From Actinoplanes nipponensis (GTDB lineage Bacteria; Actinomycetota; Actinomycetes; Mycobacteriales; Micromonosporaceae), in contig NZ_BOMQ01000066.1 of the NCBI RefSeq assembly GCF_016862275.1, positions 1 through 64,000 on the forward strand: a DNA stretch of 64,000 bases, in the 5' to 3' direction. The notes beneath the pieces were generated by a model that worked only from the letters and a program-made list of their open reading frames with translations, made no database searches and was not told the DNA's origin. This document shows, one piece after another, positions 20,195 to 31,421 of this stretch. Made by a program: the position numbers and the translations under genes. The stretch's first letter is position 1, and each line of letters opens with the position of its first letter.

Positions 20195-20255
20195 TGGAGT
20201 TGCGGCACCCGCCCTGGACACTATGCCCAGCGAACGCGGAGCCACAACTCCATGA
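20195..20255 (-). terminator. Imperfect stem between eno and the septum gene
   Basis: ATGGAGTTGCGG near 20195-20206 and CCACAACTCCAT near 20244-20255 pair with one mismatch across a loop of about 37 nt. It falls in the 109-nt gap between eno and the FtsB-type gene, where it could attenuate read-through. The long loop makes this tentative. Confidence 0.3.
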
Positions 20256-20270
20256 TCCGTCGACGCAGCG

Positions 20271-21554
20271 TTACGCGGTGCGGTAACGCGGGAACGCGCC
20301 CGCGCCGGCGTACCGGGCGGCGCTGCCGAGCTCTTCCTCGATGCGCAGCAGCTGGTTGTACTTGGCGACGCGGTCGGAACGGGCCGGCGCGCCGGTCTTG
20401 ATCTGGCCGCTGCCCACAGCCACGGCCAGGTCCGAGATCGTGGTGTCCTCGGTCTCGCCGGAGCGGTGGCTCATCATCGTCTTGAAGCCGGCCCGGTGCG
20501 CCATGTCCACGGCGTCCAGGGTCTCGGTCAGCGAGCCGATCTGGTTGACCTTGACGAGGACCGCGTTGGCGGCGCCCTCGGCGATGCCCCGGCCGATGCG
20601 GGTGGGGTTGGTGACGAACAGGTCGTCGCCGACGATCTGCACCTTGCCGCCGATCTGGGCGGTCAGCGCCGTCCAGCCGGCCCAGTCCTCCTCGTCCAGC
20701 GGGTCCTCGATGGAGACGATCGGGTACGTCTCGGCGAGCTTGGCGTAGTAGTTGATCATCTCGTCGGTCGACTTCGGCGCGCCCTCGAAGACGTACGCCC
20801 CGTCCTTGTGGAACTCGGTGGCCGCGACGTCCATGGCGAGCACGATGTCGGTGCCCAGGGTGAAGCCGGCGGCCTGCACGGCCTCGGCGATCAGGTCCAG
20901 CGCGGCGGCGTTGGTCGGCAGGCTCGGCGCGAAGCCGCCCTCGTCGCCCAGCCCGGTCGACAGGCCCTTCTTCTTCAGCACCGACTTGAGCGCGTGGTAG
21001 ACCTCCGCGCCGGTGCGCAGCGCCTCGCGGAACGAGGGCGCGCCGATCGGGGCGATCATGAACTCCTGCACGTCGACGTTCGAGTCGGCGTGCGCGCCAC
21101 CGTTGAGGATGTTCATCATCGGCACGGGCAGGACGTGCGCGTTGGGGCCGCCGACGTAGCGGAACAGCGGCAGCTCGGCGGAGAGCGCGGCGGCCTTGGC
21201 CACGGCGAGCGAGACGCCGAGGATGGCGTTCGCGCCCAGCTCGGACTTGTCGGCCGTGCCGTCGATGTCGAGCATCTTCTCGTCGATCAGGCGCTGCTCG
21301 CTGGCCTCGTAGCCGAGCAGCTCGTCGGCGATCTTGTCCTCGACGTTGCTGACCGCCTTCTCGACGCCCTTGCCGAGGTAGCGGCCCTTGTCACCGTCCC
21401 GCAGCTCGATCGCCTCGAAGGCGCCCGTGGAGGCGCCCGAGGGCACCGCCGCGCGTCCTACCGTGCCGTCGTCCAGGCCCACCTCGACCTCGACGGTGGG
21501 GTTGCCCCGCGAGTCGAGAATCTCCCGGGCGACGATCGCTTCAATGGTGGCCAT
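20271..21554 (-). CDS. eno: Enolase
   Basis: A 427-residue glycolytic enzyme (2-phosphoglycerate to phosphoenolpyruvate). Recognisable segments are EILDSRGNPTVEVEV at the N-terminus, the metal and catalytic region GDEGGFAPSLPTNAAALDL, SIEDPLDEEDWAGW, VGDDLFVTNPTRI and the family signature MMSHRSGETEDTTISDLAV. The length is normal. ATG 21554 has AGGAG about 12 nt upstream. It is first in a leftward block with the septum, DUF501, argA and ppx genes. Confidence 0.97.
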   Translation of the reverse strand: MATIEAIVAREILDSRGNPTVEVEVGLDDGTVGRAAVPSGASTGAFEAIELRDGDKGRYLGKGVEKAVSNVEDKIADELLGYEASEQRLIDEKMLDIDGTADKSELGANAILGVSLAVAKAAALSAELPLFRYVGGPNAHVLPVPMMNILNGGAHADSNVDVQEFMIAPIGAPSFREALRTGAEVYHALKSVLKKKGLSTGLGDEGGFAPSLPTNAAALDLIAEAVQAAGFTLGTDIVLAMDVAATEFHKDGAYVFEGAPKSTDEMINYYAKLAETYPIVSIEDPLDEEDWAGWTALTAQIGGKVQIVGDDLFVTNPTRIGRGIAEGAANAVLVKVNQIGSLTETLDAVDMAHRAGFKTMMSHRSGETEDTTISDLAVAVGSGQIKTGAPARSDRVAKYNQLLRIEEELGSAARYAGAGAFPRYRTA

Positions 21555-21723
21555 CTGTCGTGTCGCTCCTCATGCTCGTATGGATAGATTCCAGACCGCG
21601 ACCCTGCGGCCCACCACGCGCTAGAGCGTATCGACCCGGGGTGTCGCGCGTGGCGGCGGCCGGTGAACTTCCGCCGCCACATGCCTCAGGCGAACGCGGA
21701 AAATGCCGATCTCGGGTATCGCC

Positions 21724-22341
21724 ATGACTACTACCGTGCTCCTTCCCGATGCCGGCTCGTACGTCGAGATGACCGCCTCCGACGAGCAGGCCGCCCGTGT
21801 CCGTGTGGTCCACGCCGAGGGCAAAGGTCTGACGCTGTCGGCGCCGCTGGTCGCCGTCCCCGGGGTCGGCACGGACGTCACCCTGCGCTGGTCGGCCGCC
21901 CCGCGGGGCCGGTACGCGCTCAAATGCGCCGTGACCGGCATCGACGAGAACCGGCTGCGCGTGGAGGCCCGCGGGGAACCGCTGGTCGAGCAGCAGCGCC
22001 ACTTCGTCCGCGGCGGCGGCGGCGAACAGGTGATCATGCACCGGGCCGGGTTCCCGTCCGCCAGCGGCTGGATCCGCGACATCAGCGAGCACAGCATGCG
22101 CGGCCACTTCGAGGGCACCAACGTGCGCGACGGCGAGAGCCTGCGGCTGCGCATCGAGCTGGGCAGCGAGATCATCGAGATGGGGGCCCGGGCGGCGAAG
22201 GTCGAGGCGCTGCCGCAGCAGGTGCCGCCGGGGCCGATGTCGGTGGAACTGGTGGCGATCTTCGAGGCCAGCGAGGCGCAGGCCCGGATCATCCGCCGGT
22301 ACGTGATGCGCCAGCAGTTGCTGAGCCGCAGCAGAGCCTGA
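21724..22341 (+). CDS. PilZ domain (YcgR-like) protein
   Basis: A 205-residue protein with an N-terminal beta-barrel (PilZN-like, about 1-90) and a C-terminal PilZ domain. The c-di-GMP arginine motif RxxxR is present as RHFVR and the second motif appears as DISEHS, where the usual final Gly is Ser. It may bind cyclic di-GMP and respond in motility, envelope or development. ATG 21703 would add seven residues; neither start has a strong ribosome site. Confidence 0.8.
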   Translation: MTTTVLLPDAGSYVEMTASDEQAARVRVVHAEGKGLTLSAPLVAVPGVGTDVTLRWSAAPRGRYALKCAVTGIDENRLRVEARGEPLVEQQRHFVRGGGGEQVIMHRAGFPSASGWIRDISEHSMRGHFEGTNVRDGESLRLRIELGSEIIEMGARAAKVEALPQQVPPGPMSVELVAIFEASEAQARIIRRYVMRQQLLSRSRA

Positions 22342-22399
22342 GAGTCACCGGCCGAATACCGGTTTGCGCGGGGTTGCCGCCATCGGCAAAGGTGGGCGG

Positions 22400-23089
22400 G
22401 TGCCTGTCTTCCGCCGACGCCTCGCCACGGCCGTGCTCCTGCTGTGCGCCGCGACGGCGGGCTGCTCGGAGCTGGACGAGTCGGGCCAGGGCCTGACCCG
22501 CAACGACCTGGTGGCGGACCTGGCCGCGCAGATGACCTCGGCGGCGGACCTGACCTACGAGGCGAACTATCAGCTGGCCGGCGGCGAGCAGGCCACGGTG
22601 GCCCAGACCCGCAAGCCGGCCCGGACGGCGTACGTCTACCCCGGCGGCAAGGTCACGGTGACGGCGGAAGCCACCACGGAATGCCGTACGGCGAAGCCGA
22701 CGACGTGCACGATGACCGCGCCGGCCAGCGCGGCCAGCCCGCCCCCGGCCGCGGTCTTCGCGGGCGCCGACGAAACCGGCATGGTGACCCCGGCGACGGT
22801 GCTGACCCTGCTGAACGCGGCGGTCCTGGACAACGACGTGGAAGTCGACCAGCACGACACGACGATCGCCGGCCGGCACGCGACCTGCGTCCAGCTCACC
22901 GGCGTCGACGACGCGGCGGCGCGCGACTTCACCACCTGCATCACCAACGAGGGCGTGCTGGGCAGCTTCAACGGCATCCTCGACCAGACCCGGGTGGACG
23001 TGGCGATGACGCACTACACGGAGCAGGTGGAGGAAGCGATGTTCGAGCTCCCGAAAGCGGCCAAGCTGATCGACCGCCGCGCCAACTGA
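22400..23089 (+). CDS. Secreted lipoprotein of unknown function
   Basis: A 229-residue protein with a signal peptide of type VPVFRRRLATAVLLLCAATAGC; the Cys in TAGC is the likely lipid attachment site. The mature part is polar, with two cysteine pairs (ECRTAKPTTC, HATCVQL to TTCITN), and ends in FELPKAAKLIDRRAN. The overall shape resembles LppX/LprG-type or other beta-rich actinobacterial lipoproteins, but I cannot assign a family. GTG 22400 has AAAGGTGG upstream. Confidence 0.75.
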   Translation: MPVFRRRLATAVLLLCAATAGCSELDESGQGLTRNDLVADLAAQMTSAADLTYEANYQLAGGEQATVAQTRKPARTAYVYPGGKVTVTAEATTECRTAKPTTCTMTAPASAASPPPAAVFAGADETGMVTPATVLTLLNAAVLDNDVEVDQHDTTIAGRHATCVQLTGVDDAAARDFTTCITNEGVLGSFNGILDQTRVDVAMTHYTEQVEEAMFELPKAAKLIDRRAN

Positions 23090-23529
23090 CTACCGATCCG
23101 GAGGGGCCGCTACGGGCGCCACCCGCAGACCCGCAGACCCGCCGCACCGGCGCCGGCGGAGTCAGGTCCGGGTGGCTCGGTCCGAGTGGCCGCGCACGGG
23201 GGCACGCACCCGTCGACCGGCGAACGGGCGTTCGAGTCACGGCCGACCGCGAAGCCCCGCGGAACGGCGCACCAGGTCGTGGCCGGCGGACCACGCCGCC
23301 GGTGCGACATCTTCAGACCGGCGGTCCCGCAACGGCCCGAGGATGCGCCCGGCTCGGGCTGATGGCACGGGACGGCCGGGTGTGCACGTACCGGAAAAGG
23401 ACTGTCCGCGCCCACCGGAAAGCCCCGGGCCAGGCCGGCGACAACCCCATCGCGGAACGCGCCGGGCTTCGATGATCGGCCGGAGATGGCCCAGGTGTCC
23501 TGCCCGATCAGTTGATCAGTTCTGGTTGA
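23090..23529. other. Gene-poor stretch containing IS5-family debris
   Basis: No intact gene is visible. Positions 23431-23447 repeat 17 bases found inside the transposase remnant (23916-23932, coding QAGDNP). Positions 23465-23484 match its 3' end (24102-24121) at 19 of 20 bases, with shared ACGCGCCG just before. A second, internally deleted transposase copy is the simplest reading. The remaining 330 bases are unassigned. Confidence 0.6.
23431..23484 (+). repeat. Internally deleted remnant of an IS5-family transposase
   Basis: Two pieces of the adjacent transposase, the QAGDNP segment and the CTTCGATGA end plus terminal bases, are joined here with the roughly 170 bases between them missing. 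Both pieces are in the same order and orientation as in the larger remnant downstream. Confidence 0.6.
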
Positions 23530-24112
23530 TGTGCGGGTGTTGGGCGTGGAGAGCTGACGGACAAGGCGTGGGCGGTGATCGAGCCGCTGCTGCCGGAGCC
23601 GGGTCGCAGGTCTGGGCGGTGGCGCGATCACCGTCAGGTGATCAACGGGATCTTGTGGAAGCTGCGCACGGGGACGCCGTGGCGGGACCTGCCGGAACGC
23701 TATGGGCCGTGGAAGACCTGCCCTGAACGGCTGCGCCGATGGACCGATGACGGGACCGCCAGCACCACGACGCTCTCGCCCCGCCCGTCCGCGGGATCGC
23801 CATACCGGCGGCGGATGGTGAAGCGCTGGGCCGCTCGCGGGGTGGCCTGAGCACCAAGATTCACGTGGCCGTCGACGGCCGTGGCCGGCCGCTGGCGGTG
23901 CTGCTCACCGCCGGACAGGCCGGCGACAACCCGCAGCTGTACGCGCTGCTGGACGCGATCCGGGTGCACGCCACGGCGGACGCCCGCCGAACTTCGACAA
24001 GCAGGCCCACCGGCAGCGAACGTGGTGGAACGCTGCTTCAACCGGTTCAAGCATTGGCGCGCGTTGGCCACCCGCTACGCCAAAACGCGCCGCTCTGATC
24101 TGGCTTCGATGA
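23530..24112 (+). pseudogene. IS5-family transposase, broken by deletions and frameshifts
   Basis: Fragments in different frames add up to one IS427-type transposase. They are ELTDKAWAVIEPLLPEPGR to GTPWRDLPERYGPW (frame from 23530), then GEALGRSRGGLSTK and VAVDGRGRPLAVLLTAGQ (another frame), then NVVERCFNRFKHWRALATRY, and finally ALIWLR before the TGA at 24110-24112. The catalytic centre between the first two pieces and part of the centre before NVVER are deleted. It cannot be active. Confidence 0.82.
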
Positions 24113-24127
24113 GCGGCCGGACACGCC

Positions 24128-25744
24128 CTAGACGCCGAGCAGGGTGCGCAGGTGGCGGGGTGGCGGGGAGCCGTGGGCCAGCATGGCGTCGTGCCAGGCC
24201 TTCGGGGTGGCGCCGAACGGCCGCGCCGCCGCGATCGCCGACACCTCCGTGTATCCCACGAAGTACGTGGAGAGCTGGGTGGAGGTCAGCAGGGCCCGTT
24301 TCCACTTGCCGGCCGCCTCGCCCTCCTCCTGGAAGCCCCGGTCGCGCATCAGCGCCATCGCCTCGTGCTCGCTGAGGCCCTCGCAGTGCACGAGCTGGTC
24401 CAGGATCGCGTTCAGGCTCATCCGGAGCTGCATCTTGAGCTGCTGGAGGCGCACCGGCAGGCCGCCGAAGCCGAGGCCGGCCATGAGCTCCTCGGCGTAG
24501 ACCGCCCAGCCCTCCACGAACGGGCCGGAGAAGCCCAGCGCCCGCACCCGGGTCTCCGCGCGGAACCGGCGGGAGTGGGCGAGCTGCAGGAAGTGGCCGG
24601 GCATGGCCTCGTGGACCGTCAGGTTGCGCAGCATGTGGTCGTTGTACTCGCGGTAGAACGACTCCACGCGTTCCCGGGGCCAGTCGGCGGGGGCCGGCGC
24701 GATGCAGTAGAACGTCGGCACCGGCGCCTTTTCCAGCGGCCCGGGCGGATCGCAGTAGGCCACCGCCACGCCGCGGGCGAATTCCGGCATCTCCTCGATC
24801 ACGCAGGGGTCGTCGATCAGGGTCAGCAGCGCGTGCTCGCGGACGAACTCCGTCGCCTCGCCCATCGTGTGCTTGGCCAGGCCGACGATCGTGGCGTCGT
24901 CGGGGTGCTGGGCGGCCAGCGCGTCCAGGGCGCGGCGCACGGTCTCGTCGGTGGCCGGGCCGCCGGCCAGCTCGGCCGCCGCCTCCCGCAGCTGCTCGCC
25001 GACCTCGGCCACGGTGCGTTCCGCGCGGGTCAGGACCTCGGCGGCCGGCAGCTCCGTGTCGAGCGTGTGCCACAGCCGGGCCTCCCAGAGCGGCCGGCCG
25101 AGACGGGGGTCGCGGCCCGGGTCGCCGCCCTCCAGCCGCTGCCTGAGCCAGCCGTCGAACTCGGCCAGGGCGGCCAGGGCGGTCGCGGCGGCCGGCTCGA
25201 TCGCCGGGCGCAGGCCCGGCGCCTCGGCCAGCAGGCCGGGCACCTGCTCGCGGATCAGCGCCGACGCGCCGGCGAACTGGCCGACCGCCACCTCGGTGTG
25301 CAGCCGCGGCACGTCGCGCAGGACGGCGCGGGCGGTGGCCAGCGCGTCGGGGATGGCCGCGAGCCGGCCGCCCAGGCTCGTGAGGCGTTCCTCGGCCGGG
25401 GCGAACGGGCGGGACAGCAGCGTGTGCAGCAGCGGGGCGGGATTGTGGACCAGCGGGTTCCACTCGTGCTCGCGGATGTCGCCGAGCTCGAACATGCCGC
25501 GCTCGACGATCGCGGACAGGATCGCGTGGTCGACCTTGTCCTGGTCGTCGAAGTCGTCGGGGTCGGTGCCGGACAGGGCGTCGGCGGCGTCCCGCAGCAT
25601 GGTGACCCGCTCGGCCACCGCGCCCGGGGACAGATCGGGCAGCCGATCGTCGAACCGGTGGTCGCCGGCGTGCGACGCCAGTGACGGGTCGGACTCCAGG
25701 ATGGCGTCGACGATGCTCTCCGCGAGCGGCACGAACTCCGGCAT
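24128..25744 (-). CDS. DUF885 family protein, putative zinc metallopeptidase-like
   Basis: A 538-residue protein of the DUF885 family. The metal-binding-type motif is HEAMPGHF (near residue 375), followed by the conserved FVEGWAVYAEELM and later KMQLRMSLNAILDQLVH helices. Family members resemble M2/M3-type gluzincins, but their substrates are unclear. ATG 25744 (MPEFVPLAESIVD) is the natural start; the long upstream open frame is antisense noise over mazG. The TAG stop lies on the CTAG at the inferred IS boundary. Confidence 0.85.
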   Translation of the reverse strand: MPEFVPLAESIVDAILESDPSLASHAGDHRFDDRLPDLSPGAVAERVTMLRDAADALSGTDPDDFDDQDKVDHAILSAIVERGMFELGDIREHEWNPLVHNPAPLLHTLLSRPFAPAEERLTSLGGRLAAIPDALATARAVLRDVPRLHTEVAVGQFAGASALIREQVPGLLAEAPGLRPAIEPAAATALAALAEFDGWLRQRLEGGDPGRDPRLGRPLWEARLWHTLDTELPAAEVLTRAERTVAEVGEQLREAAAELAGGPATDETVRRALDALAAQHPDDATIVGLAKHTMGEATEFVREHALLTLIDDPCVIEEMPEFARGVAVAYCDPPGPLEKAPVPTFYCIAPAPADWPRERVESFYREYNDHMLRNLTVHEAMPGHFLQLAHSRRFRAETRVRALGFSGPFVEGWAVYAEELMAGLGFGGLPVRLQQLKMQLRMSLNAILDQLVHCEGLSEHEAMALMRDRGFQEEGEAAGKWKRALLTSTQLSTYFVGYTEVSAIAAARPFGATPKAWHDAMLAHGSPPPRHLRTLLGV

Positions 25745-25803
25745 GCAGCGCAATCTACTCGGCGGGTACGACATTCTCGCCCCGACGACGGACCGGGACC
25801 GGC

Positions 25804-26757
25804 CTAGCCCTCGGCCTGGCGCACCTCGGCCGCCAGTTCCAGCGCCGCCTCCCGCAGGGCGGCCTCCGGATCGAGACCCTGCGACCGCGCGTCCGCGACC
25901 AGCCGCAGCAGCGTCGCCCCGAGCCCGGGGCCCGCCGGCAGCGCCACCGCCACCCCGGCCCGCTCCGCCCGCTGGAGGATCTTCGCCGCCAGCGACAGCG
26001 CCGGCTGGCTGAGCGCGATCCCGTCCAGGACCGAGTCCCGGGACTTCTCGGCCTTCTTGATGCGCTCCCAGTTGTCGATGATGTCCTCGACGCTGCCGGC
26101 CGGCTCGCCCGCGAAGACGTGCGGGTTGCGGCGGATCATCTTCTCCACCAGGCCGCCGGCGACGTCGTCCACGCTCCAGCGTTCGCCCTCCGGGAGGTTC
26201 TCCGCGAGCCGGGCGTGCAGGACCACCTGGAGCAGCACGTCGCCGAGCTCCTCGCGCAGGGCGTCCAGATCCGCCGCGGCGATCGCGTCGTACGCCTCGT
26301 AGCTCTCCTCCAGCAGGTACGGCGCCAGGCTCGCGTGGGTCTGCTGGAGCTTCCACGGGTCGCCGCCGGGCGACGCGAGCCGGTCCATCACCGCCACCGC
26401 GTCCAGCAGCCGGGCGCCCGGCGGGTCCCAGGAGCCGTAGCAGAGCTCGAGCTCGGCCAGTGCGGGCTCGCGGGCCAGGCGCAGGCCCAGCCGCCGGGCG
26501 AAGTCCTCGTCACCGGCCGCCCCGGCCAGCCAGATCACCGTCCGGTGCCCGGCCAGCGCCGCGATGAGGATCTCCGGGTCGGGCTCGATCACGGTCACCG
26601 GGACGCCGGCGGAGCGCAGCGCCGTCGCCTGGTCGCTCTCGGCCGGGGTGAAGACCGGGTGGGCGCGGAGCAGGTCCCACGCCTCGGCCGTGAGCAGGCC
26701 GGCCGGCAACCGGGGCGAGGTGACCAGCAGGACGATGCGCGCGGCCGGGGCCGTCAA
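25804..26757 (-). CDS. mazG: MazG nucleoside triphosphate pyrophosphohydrolase
   Basis: A 317-residue housecleaning enzyme that hydrolyses NTPs to NMP and pyrophosphate. The MazG core is visible: GDPWKLQQTHASLAPYLLEE, the metal-binding EELGDVLLQVVLHARLAE helix pair, and VDDVAGGLVEKMIRRNPHVF. The N-terminal 110 residues are the additional domain seen in actinobacterial MazG. Translation probably begins at TTG, which overlaps the stop of the preceding lipoprotein gene by 4 nt (TTGA), suggesting coupling. Confidence 0.92.
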   Translation of the reverse strand: MTAPAARIVLLVTSPRLPAGLLTAEAWDLLRAHPVFTPAESDQATALRSAGVPVTVIEPDPEILIAALAGHRTVIWLAGAAGDEDFARRLGLRLAREPALAELELCYGSWDPPGARLLDAVAVMDRLASPGGDPWKLQQTHASLAPYLLEESYEAYDAIAAADLDALREELGDVLLQVVLHARLAENLPEGERWSVDDVAGGLVEKMIRRNPHVFAGEPAGSVEDIIDNWERIKKAEKSRDSVLDGIALSQPALSLAAKILQRAERAGVAVALPAGPGLGATLLRLVADARSQGLDPEAALREAALELAAEVRQAEG

Positions 26758-27512
26758 GAGACGTCGGTGACGAACGGCGCGCGGGACGCGTCGGCCCCGC
26801 CGAACGGCACCGCGACCAGCGGGACGTCGCCGGTGCCGGCCTGCGCCGACAGCAGCACGAGCTGCTGGTCGCCGTAGCGGGGGTTCAGCTTGACGTCGTC
26901 GTCCGCGAGGATCTTGGCGAGCTCGTTGCGCAGGCCCAGGCTCTGCTGCAGCGCCTTCTTGTTGGCGTCCGAGAGCTGGCTCTTGAACTGCTCGTAGGGC
27001 GTCGCGTCGGGCGCGCCGGCGGAGAGCCGATCGTAGACCGGGCGCAGGTCGGCGTCGGTGAGCTCGGCCGGGGTCACCTTGGGCAGCAGCGCCGCCCGCA
27101 GCTGGAACGTGCGGGTGTAGAGCTTGGTGTACTCCCAGTTCGGCGAGTAGCTCGAACCCTGGGCGACCTGCTCGACCGTCGGTTCGGCGGCCGCCTGCAC
27201 GCCCTTGGCCGCCGCCGCCTTCTCCAGCACGTCGATGGTCAGCAGGGCGTTCAGCACGTCCTTCTGCTTGAACGGCACCTGCACCGGCGGCACCGCCTGG
27301 GGCGAGGCGCCGGCCTGCTGCTGCTGTTGCTCGCGGGCGCTGCTCAGCTCGTCGCGGGCCTCGTCGTAGACGCCCTCGACCCGCTGCTCGGTGATCGTCT
27401 TGCCGTCGCCGAGATACGCGGCCACGTCGGGCTCGGCGCGGCAGGCCGACAGCCCGCCCACGGCGAGGGCGGCGACGACGACGGTGGATGCGAGTCGGCG
27501 GGCATGCAGCAT
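26754..27512 (-). CDS. SurA N-terminal-like lipoprotein
   Basis: A 252-residue lipoprotein; the signal peptide ends in the lipobox LSAC (MLHARRLASTVVVAAL at the start). The mature start PDVAAYLGDGKTITEQRVEGVY fits the SurA N-terminal fold, a helical peptide-binding module; no peptidyl-prolyl isomerase domain follows. A Gln-rich run lies near residue 65. It probably assists exported-protein folding, by family resemblance. ATG 27512 follows a GAGAGAG site. It lies between mfd and mazG. Confidence 0.8.
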   Translation of the reverse strand: MLHARRLASTVVVAALAVGGLSACRAEPDVAAYLGDGKTITEQRVEGVYDEARDELSSAREQQQQQAGASPQAVPPVQVPFKQKDVLNALLTIDVLEKAAAAKGVQAAAEPTVEQVAQGSSYSPNWEYTKLYTRTFQLRAALLPKVTPAELTDADLRPVYDRLSAGAPDATPYEQFKSQLSDANKKALQQSLGLRNELAKILADDDVKLNPRYGDQQLVLLSAQAGTGDVPLVAVPFGGADASRAPFVTDVS

Positions 27513-27568
27513 GACATTGACTCTCTCACGGCCGGTGTGACGTACGCCGCCCACCCCCTGATATCGGA

Positions 27569-31195
<3,627 letters not shown>

Positions 31196-31339
31196 CAGCG
31201 GAACTTCCGCGAAGATCCATCAGGTCGCATGGAAAAAGACTCCCGTGAGGCACATCGAAAAACCCCGACGCCAGTTGGACGGGGGGTATGCCCCAAAGCT
31301 TAGTCCGCCGGCCGGCATCCTCGGGCCGCCGGACCGCTA

Positions 31340-31356
31340 TCGGACAGCATGTCCGA
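31340..31356. promoter_or_regulatory. 7-bp perfect palindrome upstream of the HoxX-like gene
   Basis: TCGGACA (31340-31346), spacer GCA, TGTCCGA (31350-31356). It lies 66 nt before the hoxX start in the divergent mfd-hoxX region, a position and symmetry suited to a dimeric repressor. No regulator gene adjoins it. Confidence 0.4.
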
Positions 31357-31421
31357 CAAATGGGCTAACGGGTGCCAAAGACTGCCCGCTGGTCGTTGGG
31401 GGAATTGTCTGGGGAGGCAAT

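Larger units (their letters stand above)
23431..24130 (+). mobile_element. Decayed IS5-family (IS427-like group) insertion, two remnants
   Basis: The region holds the short remnant and a longer broken transposase. The right boundary is probably about 24128-24131, where GGACACGCCC meets CTAG; the group usually targets CTAG/TNA-like sites. No matching left inverted repeat could be seen, so the left end is lost. Confidence 0.6.

Noticed and set aside
23110..23631. 173-residue minus-strand open frame over the IS debris
   Set aside because: It runs antisense to the transposase remnant, and no domain is recognisable.
25745..26356. Upstream extension of the DUF885 gene
   Set aside because: Gly/Arg-rich antisense translation of mazG without homology; ATG 25744 gives the normal family start.
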